Below are positions 1 through 8,304 of a stretch of DNA of 64,000 nt, piece after piece; the stretch's first letter is position 1; each line of letters begins with the position of its first letter. The stretch spans positions 343,536-407,535 of the forward strand of contig JAHPZH010000001.1 of the NCBI GenBank assembly GCA_019058315.1, written 5' to 3'. Position numbers and translations under genes: made by a program. This DNA is from Candidatus Helarchaeota archaeon (GTDB lineage Archaea; Asgardarchaeota; Lokiarchaeia; Helarchaeales; RDOG01). The notes beneath the pieces are model-generated. The model was not told where the DNA came from, made no database searches, and saw only the letters and a list, made by a program, of their open reading frames with translations.

Positions 1-776
1 ACCACGACCTCCAGATCACCGTCCCCATCAATATCCCCTAGAGCAGGGGAAGAATATATATCGCCCCCTGTCTGTACGGGCCAACCCGTCACGTTCGTCC
101 CATCAGCGTTCAATGCCCAAATTTTATCATCATAGGATCCAACCACGACCTCCAGATCACCGTCCCCATCAATATCCCCTAGAGCAGGGGAAGAATATAT
201 ATCGCCCCCTGTCTGTACGGGCCAACCCGTCACGTTCGTCCCATCAGCGTTCAATGCCCAAATTTTATCATTTGCCCCTATCACGACCTCCAGATCGCCG
301 TCTCCATCAAGGTCGCCGAGAGCAGGAGAAGAATATACATCCCCCCCTGTTTGTACGGGCCAACCCGTCACGTTCATCCCATCAGCGTTCAATGCCCAAA
401 TTTCATCATCATTTGACCCGATCACGACCTCTAACTGCCCGTCGCCGTCGATATCGCCAAGAGCGGGTGAAGAACGTACATTAAATCCTGTCAGTACAGG
501 CCACCCCGTCACGTCCGTCCCGTCATGGTTGAGAGCATAGATGTTGAAGTCCCACCCCCCGACCACGACCTCTAGCTGACCATCTCCGTCAAGGTCACCA
601 AGAGCGGGTGAAGAACGCACATCGGAGACTAAATCTACGGGCCATCCCGTCACGTTCGTCCCGTCGTGGTTGATGGCATAAAGTTTATCGTCCCACCCCC
701 CGACTAAAACCTCCAGATCGCCATCCCCGTCAATGTCGCCAAGAACGGGCGAAGATTGAACAGATCCGTCTGTCAT
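1..776 (-). repeat. GC-rich tandem repeats of 138-141 bp inside the FG-GAP gene
   Basis: In-frame units of 46 or 47 codons. Bases 1-130 and 142-271 are identical (offset 141), and the unit beginning near 280 differs by only a few substitutions. Units further right (towards the N-terminus, 410-776) are more diverged. Such identity implies recent duplication or gene conversion among the left-hand units. The array continues beyond the left edge. Confidence 0.9.
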
Positions 777-959
777 TATGGGCCACCCGGTCATGTTGGA
801 TACTTTTGAAAATATTGGTCTTTCAGGGTTTGGTGCTAATGAGAAAAGGGTTCTCCACTGTGGTAATTCATTCAATGAAGACGAAGAAAGTGCACAAATA
901 CCTGCTGAAATCATGAATGTTGTAAAAATTAGTAAATATGTCATTTTATTTTTTTTCAA
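1..959 (-). CDS. Secreted FG-GAP/VCBS-repeat surface protein (C-terminus outside window)
   Basis: The gene reads leftwards off the edge, so only the N-terminal 319 or so residues are seen. I chose the TTG at 959, with GGTGG just upstream giving LKKNKMTYLLIF, a lysine-led hydrophobic signal peptide; the ATG at 944 is the alternative. After about 60 residues come tandem units of 46-47 residues with the motif SSPALGDIDGDGDLEVV followed by WALNADGTNVTGWPV. This is the FG-GAP/VCBS pattern of a calcium-binding beta-propeller. The design matches the N-terminal half of the 1700-residue protein at 36873-41975, so a C-terminal membrane anchor may lie outside the window. The repeat part is about half G+C while the signal-peptide part and all neighbours are AT-rich. 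The ligand is unknown. Confidence 0.85.
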   Translation of the reverse strand, partial: MKKNKMTYLLIFTTFMISAGICALSSSSLNELPQWRTLFSLAPNPERPIFSKVSNMTGWPIMTDGSVQSSPVLGDIDGDGDLEVLVGGWDDKLYAINHDGTNVTGWPVDLVSDVRSSPALGDLDGDGQLEVVVGGWDFNIYALNHDGTDVTGWPVLTGFNVRSSPALGDIDGDGQLEVVIGSNDDEIWALNADGMNVTGWPVQTGGDVYSSPALGDLDGDGDLEVVIGANDKIWALNADGTNVTGWPVQTGGDIYSSPALGDIDGDGDLEVVVGSYDDKIWALNADGTNVTGWPVQTGGDIYSSPALGDIDGDGDLEVV

Positions 960-1013
960 AATTTTCCACCATCATCTAATATATTACTAGTCTTATATAA
1001 AAATTGGGTGAGC

Positions 1014-1211
1014 TCATTTCATACGCAATACTTCTATTTCTCCAGTTTTCTCATTTATTTTTATTTCATCAGTTCTATTAGCTTGCTCTATCACTACTTT
1101 TCCATCATTAAAAATTCTTACACGCTTTATATTTCTCGGATATGGAACGTAAAAAGTAACTTCTTTAAATACATTATGATTTTCTGATAAATAGAATTTT
1201 TTTTTCTCCAA
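1014..1211 (-). CDS. Small hypothetical protein, 65 aa
   Basis: A short soluble protein rich in Lys and Glu with alternating beta-type stretches (VTFYVPYP, KVVIEQ) and no membrane segment. The start is a TTG at 1211, supported by AGGAGAT nine bases upstream. It lies between the 5' end of the FG-GAP gene and the zinc-ribbon gene and has its own leader. I do not recognise the family. The good ribosome-binding site and protein-like composition suggest a real gene, but its length leaves some doubt. Confidence 0.6.
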   Translation of the reverse strand: MEKKKFYLSENHNVFKEVTFYVPYPRNIKRVRIFNDGKVVIEQANRTDEIKINEKTGEIEVLRMK

Positions 1212-1333
1212 TTTCCAAATCTCCTATTGTAAAAGTTAAAAGATTTCTCTTAAACCTTATTTTTTAAGGGAATTTAATAATTTCCATCTATAAATAAAAT
1301 AATTAAGTTATTAATTCTTTACATTATATTGAG

Positions 1334-1579
1334 GTGATTACTTACACAGATCAAAATGATAAACCAGCTCAAAGAAAAGCAAAATGCCCTTATTGCCTAC
1401 AACCTCCTCCCGTAGGTCCTCACTGGATGTGTAGTGATTTTGAAAGTTTTGGGTGTGGGACTAGCTTTGATACCTTTGAAACAAATGCTGTTTGTCCTAA
1501 CTGTGGACGAAAATTTCGCTTAACACAATGTATAAACTGTGGTGAATGGAGCCCTATAGAAAATTATTATACATACTGA
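1334..1579 (+). CDS. Small zinc-ribbon protein, 81 aa
   Basis: Eight cysteines are arranged as a pair at 18/21 (CPYC), singles at 33 and 41, and pairs at 54/57 (CPNC) and 66/69 (CINC). This is enough for two zinc sites of the ribbon/rubredoxin-knuckle type. There is no other domain. The only in-frame start is the GTG at 1334, inside the sequence GAGGTGATT; that sequence also looks like a Shine-Dalgarno, so the true initiation codon is uncertain. The 3' end overlaps the convergent kptA gene by 13 bases. A role in nucleic-acid or protein binding is likely for such ribbons, but nothing specific can be said. Confidence 0.7.
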   Translation: MITYTDQNDKPAQRKAKCPYCLQPPPVGPHWMCSDFESFGCGTSFDTFETNAVCPNCGRKFRLTQCINCGEWSPIENYYTY

Positions 1580-2133
1580 TGATTTGGCTCCTCGTGAATT
1601 TTAATATATTTTGAAGGAATATGGTTAGTTAAATAAACTTTATCCGTTGCCTTTTCAATTTTAACACCTTCTTTCATTGCCTCCGAAGCGTTAATTATTA
1701 AAATAACAGGCTTTTTAGTCCTTCTCTTTCCAACTCTAATGGCTGCTTCGATAGTTTTAGATAAATGGACTTTTCTTCTCCCCATTGGATTTAAACCTTC
1801 TTTTAAAATCGTTTCTGCTGCTTTTTGTGTTGTTCCGTGATAAAGTTTGTCTATTTTTATTTCTTCTAAATTATAGGAGACATCAATACTATGTCCATAA
1901 ATTGCCCTTATACGATTCTTTTTGATTTCATATCTTTCATTTCCAAAAGCTACTGAAAGTAATTCTTTTTTATTTAATGATTTATATTTATTTTGAACAA
2001 AAGATAAAAATTCATCTAAATCTACAAACCCCTCTTTATCCAAATTTAAGTTTTTTGGATTATGCCTTAGTAAATAGCTCATATATTTGCTAATTTCAGT
2101 ACTTTTCTTTTTATCGATTATTATTTTTGGCAT
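1567..2133 (-). CDS. kptA: RNA 2'-phosphotransferase (Tpt1/KptA family)
   Basis: Family members transfer a 2'-phosphate from RNA to NAD+, giving ADP-ribose 1'',2''-cyclic phosphate and nicotinamide; in eukaryotes this is the last step of tRNA splicing. The 188-residue length is typical. Visible signatures are SKYMSYLLRHNP with the Arg23-His24 pair, RYEIKKNRIRAIYGHS with the second catalytic Arg, LYHGTT of the NAD-binding lobe, and KVHLS. The start is the ATG at 2133. The gene converges on and overlaps the end of the zinc-ribbon gene. Archaea generally ligate tRNA exons through RtcB without leaving a 2'-phosphate, so the physiological substrate is unclear. Identification is confident. Confidence 0.93.
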   Translation of the reverse strand: MPKIIIDKKKSTEISKYMSYLLRHNPKNLNLDKEGFVDLDEFLSFVQNKYKSLNKKELLSVAFGNERYEIKKNRIRAIYGHSIDVSYNLEEIKIDKLYHGTTQKAAETILKEGLNPMGRRKVHLSKTIEAAIRVGKRRTKKPVILIINASEAMKEGVKIEKATDKVYLTNHIPSKYIKIHEEPNHQYV

Positions 2134-2235
2134 TTGAAGAACATTCTCATTTATTAAATAAGTTTTTAATGTTATTATAATTAGAATTCTTGTTAGATTA
2201 ATTCTTCGTTACTGATTTATATTTGAGGCGTTTAT

Positions 2236-3399
2236 GTGGTTGAATTTTTGCATTTAAAAGGTAGTTATGAAGAAATGGGTCTGCAACAAGGAAAACAATT
2301 GAAGACTAAAATTAAGGGAATGATAGATTATATTTTTCATTCAGAAATGATAACAGTAGTGAAACCAAAACTTGTTCCTCTATTCCTCCTAAAATTTGGA
2401 TTAGGTTTACTTGGAAGATTCAGAATAAAAAAAGCAATACAAAAACATCTACCAAATCAATATGATAAAATGATGGGTATAGCAAAGGGAGCAAAACTCA
2501 GTAAAAATTTTACTTATGGGTTGCATTTTGTTGAAATATATTCCGGAAATCCTAAGACTACCTCATATATTCCCCAAGGATGTACTATGTTATTTGCATT
2601 ACCTCCAGCAACTGCAGATAATTCATTATTATTTGCTCGAAATTATGATTTTCCAAATGTTTTACAACCCTATCAAATGGTTAGAGTTGATGAACCAGAT
2701 GATAAATTAAAAACTATTTGTATTACGCAATATATTTTAGCTGGAACTCACATGGGTATGAATGAAAAAGGATTAGCAATAGCAATAAATTATGCGAGAA
2801 CTTGGGAAAAATACCCTGACGATTTTAGATTCAAAGGAGTTCCTTCCACTTTACTCGTCCAAGAAGCTCTTGAAAATTTTGAAACCACAGAAGAAGCCAT
2901 TGAATTTGTATCGAAATTTCCAGCACGAGCAAATGCAATATATTTCGGAATTATGGATAAATCTGGAGATGCTTGTGTTGTTGAAACTACCTGCAAAAGA
3001 TTTGCTATAAGAAGACCGGAAGATGGAATTATGGCACATTCTAATACCTTTCGCACTGAAGAGCTGAGTGATGTAAATGTTCCTGATAGGTTTCACTGGA
3101 AATTAAAAAAGATGAGACATGTACCCTACATTAAATCGCCGAAAATGCGCTATGATAGGGCTTTCGAATTATTAACTAAGTTCAAAGGAAATATTAGCAT
3201 CGAAACATTGAAAGAAATTCTAAGCGACCATTATAATAAAGAAATTGGAGAACAAGAAATTGGAGATGATTTTACTATATGTTCACATGGGGAAACAGGA
3301 AGTACACTCGCCTCTATTATAGCACGTCCAAAGACCGGTCAATTCTTTGTAACAGATAATAGACCATGTCAATCAATATATGAAGAATTTAAAATATAG
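2236..3399 (+). CDS. C45-type Ntn hydrolase (acyltransferase/amidohydrolase family)
   Basis: A 387-residue protein of the acyl-CoA:6-aminopenicillanic acid acyltransferase/C45 peptidase family. These enzymes self-cleave before a cysteine that becomes the N-terminal nucleophile and hydrolyse or transfer acyl-amide groups. The expected site is QGCTMLFALPPAT, with the nucleophile at Cys116, followed by LLFARNYDFP (Asn and Asp of the oxyanion region) and GMNEKGLAIAIN. The start is GTG at 2236 behind GAGG. No signal peptide is visible, so it probably acts in the cytoplasm. It runs in the same direction as the GNAT gene 42 bases downstream. Substrate unknown; family placement is good. Confidence 0.85.
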   Translation: MVEFLHLKGSYEEMGLQQGKQLKTKIKGMIDYIFHSEMITVVKPKLVPLFLLKFGLGLLGRFRIKKAIQKHLPNQYDKMMGIAKGAKLSKNFTYGLHFVEIYSGNPKTTSYIPQGCTMLFALPPATADNSLLFARNYDFPNVLQPYQMVRVDEPDDKLKTICITQYILAGTHMGMNEKGLAIAINYARTWEKYPDDFRFKGVPSTLLVQEALENFETTEEAIEFVSKFPARANAIYFGIMDKSGDACVVETTCKRFAIRRPEDGIMAHSNTFRTEELSDVNVPDRFHWKLKKMRHVPYIKSPKMRYDRAFELLTKFKGNISIETLKEILSDHYNKEIGEQEIGDDFTICSHGETGSTLASIIARPKTGQFFVTDNRPCQSIYEEFKI

Positions 3400-3441
3400 A
3401 AACTAACTTATTTTTATTTTGTAATCAGAATAGGTGATCTT

Positions 3442-3861
3442 TTGTCAATTAGAAATGCAGAACTTGAAGACGTTCAAGCTATTACTGATCTTGCAAATAA
3501 TTGTGCTCCTCATTTAAGACCTAGTGTGTTTGGAACTTATGAATATTTTGCTCGCTGTTTTAAGAGTACATTTTTTGTTTATGAAGAAAATGGCTCACTT
3601 AAAGGATATATTGTAGGATTTCCAAATATTGATGTTAAAGGGGAATATTGGTTATATCAAATCTGTATACATAGTGAAATGAGAAGTAAAAAAGTTGGAT
3701 CTAAATTAATTGTTCCATTTATTGAAGAAATTAAAAACAAAGGGTATAAAAATATTAAAAGCCATGCAAATAACCAGCATTCAGCCAATCTCCATAAAAA
3801 ATATGGATTTAAAACCTACGATACTGATGAAAGTGGTTGGTTTATGAAGTTAATTTTATAG
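3442..3861 (+). CDS. GNAT family N-acetyltransferase
   Basis: A 139-residue single-domain GNAT protein. The N-terminus SIRNAELEDVQAITDLANN is the typical first strand and helix. The acetyl-CoA-binding loop region (VGSKLIVPFIEEIKNKGYKNI) and the closing NLHKKYGFKTYD, a near-universal GNAT ending, are present. The start is TTG at 3442, supported by AGGTGAT just upstream. It follows the Ntn hydrolase in the same direction and may share its transcript. The acceptor (protein N-terminus, amine or metabolite) cannot be told from sequence. Confidence 0.85.
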   Translation: MSIRNAELEDVQAITDLANNCAPHLRPSVFGTYEYFARCFKSTFFVYEENGSLKGYIVGFPNIDVKGEYWLYQICIHSEMRSKKVGSKLIVPFIEEIKNKGYKNIKSHANNQHSANLHKKYGFKTYDTDESGWFMKLIL

Positions 3862-3926
3862 ATTTCATAAAAATCTTTTTATTAATGAGTCAACATTTTA
3901 ATAATAAATTTACGGGATAAATTAAA

Positions 3927-4397
3927 TTGCAAAAAAAATACCTCTTATTACTTATAGGAATCATTGGGGGTGCAGCTGCCATAGGTACGATATATGGAAT
4001 CCAAATTATTACTGACAACCAATCGGGTAATAAGCTGGCAACCTACATGTTAACAATTGCTTTCACTCCCGTTCCAGTGCGTATAGAAGTTTCTTGCGAC
4101 ACTTCATGGGAAGGTAATTGGACCATAGGCACCAAAAGTAATGTAACATCTGGAGTAGGTGGCATTTACAACTTCACTGGTAAGATATCTGGCATTGAAA
4201 ATGCTGTGGGACATTTTTACATTTCAAATATGTTAGGTAGTCACTCAATTAATGTAACAATATACTTGAATGGAAAATTAATGGATAATAAAACGGCTTT
4301 AGTCGTGTATACCGTAGTTTCAGTAAATCAAAAAAGTCCGTATAGTGATCTAATTCCCTTAGCATTTCTTACTGTTGCGGCAGACTTAGACTTTTAA
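3927..4397 (+). CDS. Secreted or membrane-anchored hypothetical protein, 156 aa
   Basis: The N-terminus KKYLLLLIGIIGGAAAIGTIYG is a lysine-led hydrophobic segment, either a signal peptide or an N-terminal anchor. The rest is beta-rich with several N-glycosylation sequons (NVTS, NFTG, NVTI), consistent with an exposed Ig-like or beta-sandwich domain. The start is TTG at 3927. No family is recognised. It converges with the longin-like membrane protein downstream. Confidence 0.65.
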   Translation: MQKKYLLLLIGIIGGAAAIGTIYGIQIITDNQSGNKLATYMLTIAFTPVPVRIEVSCDTSWEGNWTIGTKSNVTSGVGGIYNFTGKISGIENAVGHFYISNMLGSHSINVTIYLNGKLMDNKTALVVYTVVSVNQKSPYSDLIPLAFLTVAADLDF

Positions 4398-4430
4398 ATA
4401 TATTCTCTTCTCTTTTTATTTTTAATTCAA

Positions 4431-5366
4431 CTAAAAGTACCATTGTCTATTCAAGTAAACTATAGTAAATAATAAAACCAACAGTAATAGAATAAGCAGA
4501 ATTAGAGCACTGATTCTATCAATTTTCCCACCATTATCTAGCCCAACGCAAATAAGTATTGCTGCAATAAAACTAGAAAAAAAAATCCAATAATGTAATG
4601 TATCAAAAATAATACCTTGATAAAAAATCACATATAATGGTATTAGAAACAAAAGAGGAATCAATGATACTTCTATTATCCTTAAAAATCTCTTTTTATT
4701 AATTAAAGCATATGTAAGCAAACCAATAACAAACATTAAGAAATTTGTATAAGCATATTTCCAAAACTCAAATGTCTCAAATGGTCTGGAATAAAGGAAA
4801 ACTAATAAAACGGTCACTAATATAATTGAGCTACCGACACTTATAATAAGATTTCTGGCAAGAGAATGTTCACTAGTAAAATGAGATTTCTTCTCTATTC
4901 GGAATGATTCATCGGAAAAAACACTAGGTCTATAAGGTTCGACTGTATCCAACTCTTCTTCTGTAAATGATAGAGCCTGTTCTGGGTGCCTTATAGCATC
5001 ATATAAACCTGCTAATTTATCTTCTACATCTTCCCAATTCTTTAAATATTCAACTGTTTTATTTAAAGTCGGTTTGAAAGACATAACATCCTCATTAGAT
5101 ATTATTACTAATGCGTACGTTTCTGCTCCGCCACGAGCGGAATCTAAAGAAATAGAAAAGCGTTGAGAAATGCAATTTATTCCACTTAATGAAAAAGAGT
5201 TAAATTCTAGTTGTGAACCAAAACCTATAGCGTTTCTTGCAATTTCTGTTAATAATTTGTCATCATTTTCATAATCCTTATCATCGAAAAACATTGGGTC
5301 TATTGGTACATAGCCTTTTTGTTCATCAAATTTACATAGGAACACGCCTTTCATTTGGTTCATCAC
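4431..5366 (-). CDS. Membrane protein with N-terminal longin/roadblock-like domain
   Basis: Residues 1 to about 115 look like an alpha-beta profilin-like fold: strand KGVFLCKFDEQKGYVPI, a helix, then paired strands around CISQRFSIS and YALVIIS, closing with a helix. This resembles the longin/roadblock modules abundant in Asgard genomes. A charged linker follows to about residue 165, then five hydrophobic spans (about 170-192, 205-222, 231-248, 256-273, 284-305). The soluble domain would face the cytoplasm, where such domains in eukaryotes bind small GTPases. The domain assignment rests on pattern, not on a search. No homologous transporter is recognised in the membrane part. Confidence 0.6.
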   Translation of the reverse strand: MMNQMKGVFLCKFDEQKGYVPIDPMFFDDKDYENDDKLLTEIARNAIGFGSQLEFNSFSLSGINCISQRFSISLDSARGGAETYALVIISNEDVMSFKPTLNKTVEYLKNWEDVEDKLAGLYDAIRHPEQALSFTEEELDTVEPYRPSVFSDESFRIEKKSHFTSEHSLARNLIISVGSSIILVTVLLVFLYSRPFETFEFWKYAYTNFLMFVIGLLTYALINKKRFLRIIEVSLIPLLFLIPLYVIFYQGIIFDTLHYWIFFSSFIAAILICVGLDNGGKIDRISALILLILLLLVLLFTIVYLNRQWYF

Positions 5367-5593
5367 TAATTTTGTATTTTTTATATTCTCTTTTCTGTTA
5401 AACTTTTATTGAAAACATCCTCATTAAATATTTGTTTATAATTTAAAATCTATAAATCTTCAATTAGACTCCACATAAATTTCATAGTACAATATAGGAT
5501 TCAATATTATTGATAAAATGACTTCCTTAAAGATTTAAAAGTATAAAAAAAAGTGAAATAGAATTAGAAATATTAGAATAAATTTATTAAACA

Positions 5594-6268
5594 CTATTTT
5601 ATCTCAATGGAAATACCCATAAAATTTGGTTTCACGATCCAGTTAGCTAAATTTGCTTGCTCAATGAATGTTCGAATCTCATCAGGAGTATAACTCGCAT
5701 AAACAGACGATTTCCACCATTTCCATTCCTTTCTGGCAATGAAAGGCCCAATTACGTATAGAATAAATTTTCCTCTAAATCCCAAATCTCTGCGTTCATC
5801 TTCTATGTGGAGTTTTCCACTAGGCTTCATAACTCGTGCAATTTCCAAAAAACCTTTAATGGGGTCGTCCCAATGATGCAAAGAATCATTCGAGATTACA
5901 AGATCATAAGTCGCATTAGAAATATTCTCCATATTCTCCACGATTCCATGTATATACTGCACTCGTTCGGCAACTCCTTCTGCTTCTGCATTTTTTTTTG
6001 CAACCCTAATCATATCAGGTGAGGCTTCCAAACCTTCAACTGAAATATCTGGACGTTCTTTAGCCAGCCAAATCCCAATCCACCCGGGTCCTGGACCTAT
6101 TTCTAGAACTTTAGCATTTTCAGGAGGTATTATGTTTTTTATGATGTGATTAATAAAGCCTCTATATTCAAAACCCATCATTTTCCTCATTTTCTCACTA
6201 TATTCTTCCATAGTCATCTCTTCTTGATCTAAAATTGCGCCACCTTCAGGAACTCTTGTTTTTACCAT
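5594..6268 (-). CDS. Class I SAM-dependent methyltransferase
   Basis: A 224-residue Rossmann methyltransferase. Motif I is VLEIGPGPGWIGIWLA, followed by the acidic VEGLEAS at the end of strand 2 and by YDLVISNDSLHHWDDP for motif IV/post-motif, as in UbiE/COQ5-like enzymes. RVMKPSGKLHIED is the usual strand-5 region. The N-terminal 40 residues form a helical cap that may bind the acceptor. Substrate unknown. It is transcribed divergently from the TrmB-like regulator, with 80 bases between starts, so control by that regulator is plausible but not shown. Confidence 0.85.
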   Translation of the reverse strand: MVKTRVPEGGAILDQEEMTMEEYSEKMRKMMGFEYRGFINHIIKNIIPPENAKVLEIGPGPGWIGIWLAKERPDISVEGLEASPDMIRVAKKNAEAEGVAERVQYIHGIVENMENISNATYDLVISNDSLHHWDDPIKGFLEIARVMKPSGKLHIEDERRDLGFRGKFILYVIGPFIARKEWKWWKSSVYASYTPDEIRTFIEQANLANWIVKPNFMGISIEIK

Positions 6269-6327
6269 TTTATTTCATACCTAAAGTTTTTAATTATTGA
6301 ATAGTAATAGAAATACAAATAATTAGT

Positions 6328-6336
6328 GTATAAAAC
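6328..6336 (+). promoter_or_regulatory. TATA-type promoter box for a likely leaderless transcript
   Basis: The sequence TGTATAAAA lies 12 bases before the ATG at 6349. With the usual archaeal distance of about 25 bases from TATA centre to transcription start, the mRNA would begin at or next to the start codon. No Shine-Dalgarno is visible, in keeping with a leaderless message. Confidence 0.45.
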
Positions 6337-6348
6337 GAAGTATACAGT

Positions 6349-7224
6349 ATGAAACAAGAGCGTTTAATCAAAAAATTACAAAGACTTAATTTGACAAAAG
6401 AGGAAGCAACCCTATTTCTTTTTCTCTTAACCATTAAATCCGCAACTATCCGAGAAATTCACAATTCAAAGGAATTTTGTTTGAAACAACGACCCAATCT
6501 TTACAAAACACTTAATAATTTGAAGGAAAAGAATTTTGTAGTTGAAGAGGTTAAGGGTGGAAAAAAAAGATTTTTTCCTATTGCACCTCATATGGTGATT
6601 GAGAATTATATTTCTAATCAAGAACAAGAGCTTAAAAAGTTAAAAGAATCAGCACCCAAATTATCTGAAGCAATGGAAAATATTTTAAAAACACCATTTG
6701 AGGAATTTTCCCCAATTCCTGATCCTTTAATTGAATTCATAAGCGGTGTTGTAAATGAGGATTGGAGTATTAGGGAACCTCCTGAGATAATTAAAAAAAG
6801 GGAACTGAGAGCGATTATTTATAGTGTCGAATTTAATACACATCGGCAATTTGCAGGTAATAGTGCTGGTCTTGTTCTCTTTATATTTCGATATCAACAA
6901 CATAGGGATGAATCAATAGAAGAAGTTAAACAATACCAACAGTCTCAATTCGAACAAGCACTTAAATCATTTAATGGACAGGGATTTTTTCAAATTGAAG
7001 ATTATTGGGTTGAAAAAAAATTTATGGAAATAAATGATATGAAGTTTGATTATTCTGAATTTCACGTAAAATCAAATATCTCATCTGATTCTGCAAGTGG
7101 TATAATAACCCTTCTTTTTAAAGAACATCCCACTAAAATTATATCACTTTGGGCAGCAGATCTCAAGGATTTCTTCGATCTTATAACACGAGTAACTAAA
7201 AAATTTGAAGTTTCAACTTTTTAA
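6349..7224 (+). CDS. TrmB-like winged-helix transcriptional regulator
   Basis: The N-terminal 75 residues match a TrmB-type winged helix: LNLTKEEATLFLFLL, the recognition region QRPNLYKTLNNLKEKNFVVE, and a basic wing VKGGKKRFFPIAP. A short coiled coil (about 85-115) follows as in dimeric TrmB proteins. The C-terminal 170 residues are a mixed alpha-beta domain that I cannot match to the sugar-binding TrmB effector domain, so the ligand is unknown. The gene is divergent from a methyltransferase gene and is followed by a Rag-like GTPase gene. Confidence 0.75.
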   Translation: MKQERLIKKLQRLNLTKEEATLFLFLLTIKSATIREIHNSKEFCLKQRPNLYKTLNNLKEKNFVVEEVKGGKKRFFPIAPHMVIENYISNQEQELKKLKESAPKLSEAMENILKTPFEEFSPIPDPLIEFISGVVNEDWSIREPPEIIKKRELRAIIYSVEFNTHRQFAGNSAGLVLFIFRYQQHRDESIEEVKQYQQSQFEQALKSFNGQGFFQIEDYWVEKKFMEINDMKFDYSEFHVKSNISSDSASGIITLLFKEHPTKIISLWAADLKDFFDLITRVTKKFEVSTF

Positions 7225-7351
7225 AAAAACCTTAAAGTGCTAATTTAATAAATAGGAATTTATCCTTAAATTACAGATTGGTAAATATAAATAAAGATTA
7301 AGGTGTAATATTTATTAATTTGTAATTAAAACTATAATTTGGGATATTTAA

Positions 7352-8272
7352 ATGAAAGTTCTAATAATGGGACTTAGAAGTGCTGGTAAAACTACTTTAG
7401 TTAAGCACGTTCTTGAAGGAAAAGAATGGGAAGAGATAAAAAACCTTAATCCAACAGAATTTGTTGAAACTACGAGCTATAAATATAGGGGGCTACTTGA
7501 TGTAACAACTTTCGATTGCGGAGGGCAAGAATCGTTCATTTTATCATACTTTACGGAGCAATGGAGTCATAAAATATTTAGTAATGTTTCTGTATTTATT
7601 TGGATTATCGATAGCTCTGATTTACGTACCTTTCGTGAATCTAAAAAAGAATTATTAAAATCCTTAAACTTCATAAAAAATTATTCACCTGGGGCACGTA
7701 TTTTTGTAATTGCAACTAAATACGATGTTAATAAAATTTCCTTAAAAAATATTCGTAAAGAACTAGCAGGATTGGGGATTGAACAAATATCTTCTACCTC
7801 TATTCCACTGGGTATTGCACGTGAAATTGTTTGTACGATTTTAGATGGAACATTGACCAAGGAACTCAAATCAAAAATAACTAAATTGGAAAAAGAGCTT
7901 AATAGATTTAATAAAAAAATAAATGCAATAGCCACATTGATAATTAATAAATCAGATGGTCTAGAATTAGCTTCTTCGGTTAGTTCGGAAAAATTAAATC
8001 CTGAAATTTTAAAATACATATCAACAAAGGCGTTAGTTGAACCATTAAATAGCACCCGACCAATCTTTACTAAACTTCAAAAGGAAGGATATGTCGATTT
8101 GCCAGACGCAGAGTTGGGACTATGGCATGTCGGAACTTATTATGTGAATTTATTTAATATCAATGAACAATTTGCTCTATTCTCTATATTAGAAGAAAGA
8201 AATTTCAAAATAAAAACCTTAATAGGTTATTGTGATTCAATAAAAAACTCAGTTTTACAGTTTTTAGGCTAA
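7352..8272 (+). CDS. Rag/Gtr-type small GTPase with C-terminal roadblock-like domain (copy 1)
   Basis: Residues 1-170 are a GTPase domain: P-loop GLRSAGKTT, switch I Thr in LNPTEFVETT, G3 FDCGGQE and G4 TKYD. DCGGQ rather than DTAGQ is the Rag/Arf form. The C-terminal part (about 190-306) has the IATLIINKSDGLELAS and YYVNLFNINEQFALF strands of a roadblock-like domain, the arrangement seen in eukaryotic Rag/Gtr proteins, which dimerise through that domain. The start ATG at 7352 is the first residue of the P-loop strand. A paralogue lies at 10384-11316 on the other strand. A cytoplasmic signalling role is inferred. Confidence 0.85.
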   Translation: MKVLIMGLRSAGKTTLVKHVLEGKEWEEIKNLNPTEFVETTSYKYRGLLDVTTFDCGGQESFILSYFTEQWSHKIFSNVSVFIWIIDSSDLRTFRESKKELLKSLNFIKNYSPGARIFVIATKYDVNKISLKNIRKELAGLGIEQISSTSIPLGIAREIVCTILDGTLTKELKSKITKLEKELNRFNKKINAIATLIINKSDGLELASSVSSEKLNPEILKYISTKALVEPLNSTRPIFTKLQKEGYVDLPDAELGLWHVGTYYVNLFNINEQFALFSILEERNFKIKTLIGYCDSIKNSVLQFLG

Positions 8273-8304
8273 ATTCGTGTCAGTAGTTATTTTTATTATG
8301 TATC

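Noticed and set aside
113..990. Plus-strand frames at 113-484 and 778-990
   Set aside because: They are shadows of the minus-strand FG-GAP repeat gene: low-complexity Arg/Pro/His translations, no ribosome-binding site, and the opposite frame gives a known repeat and a signal peptide.
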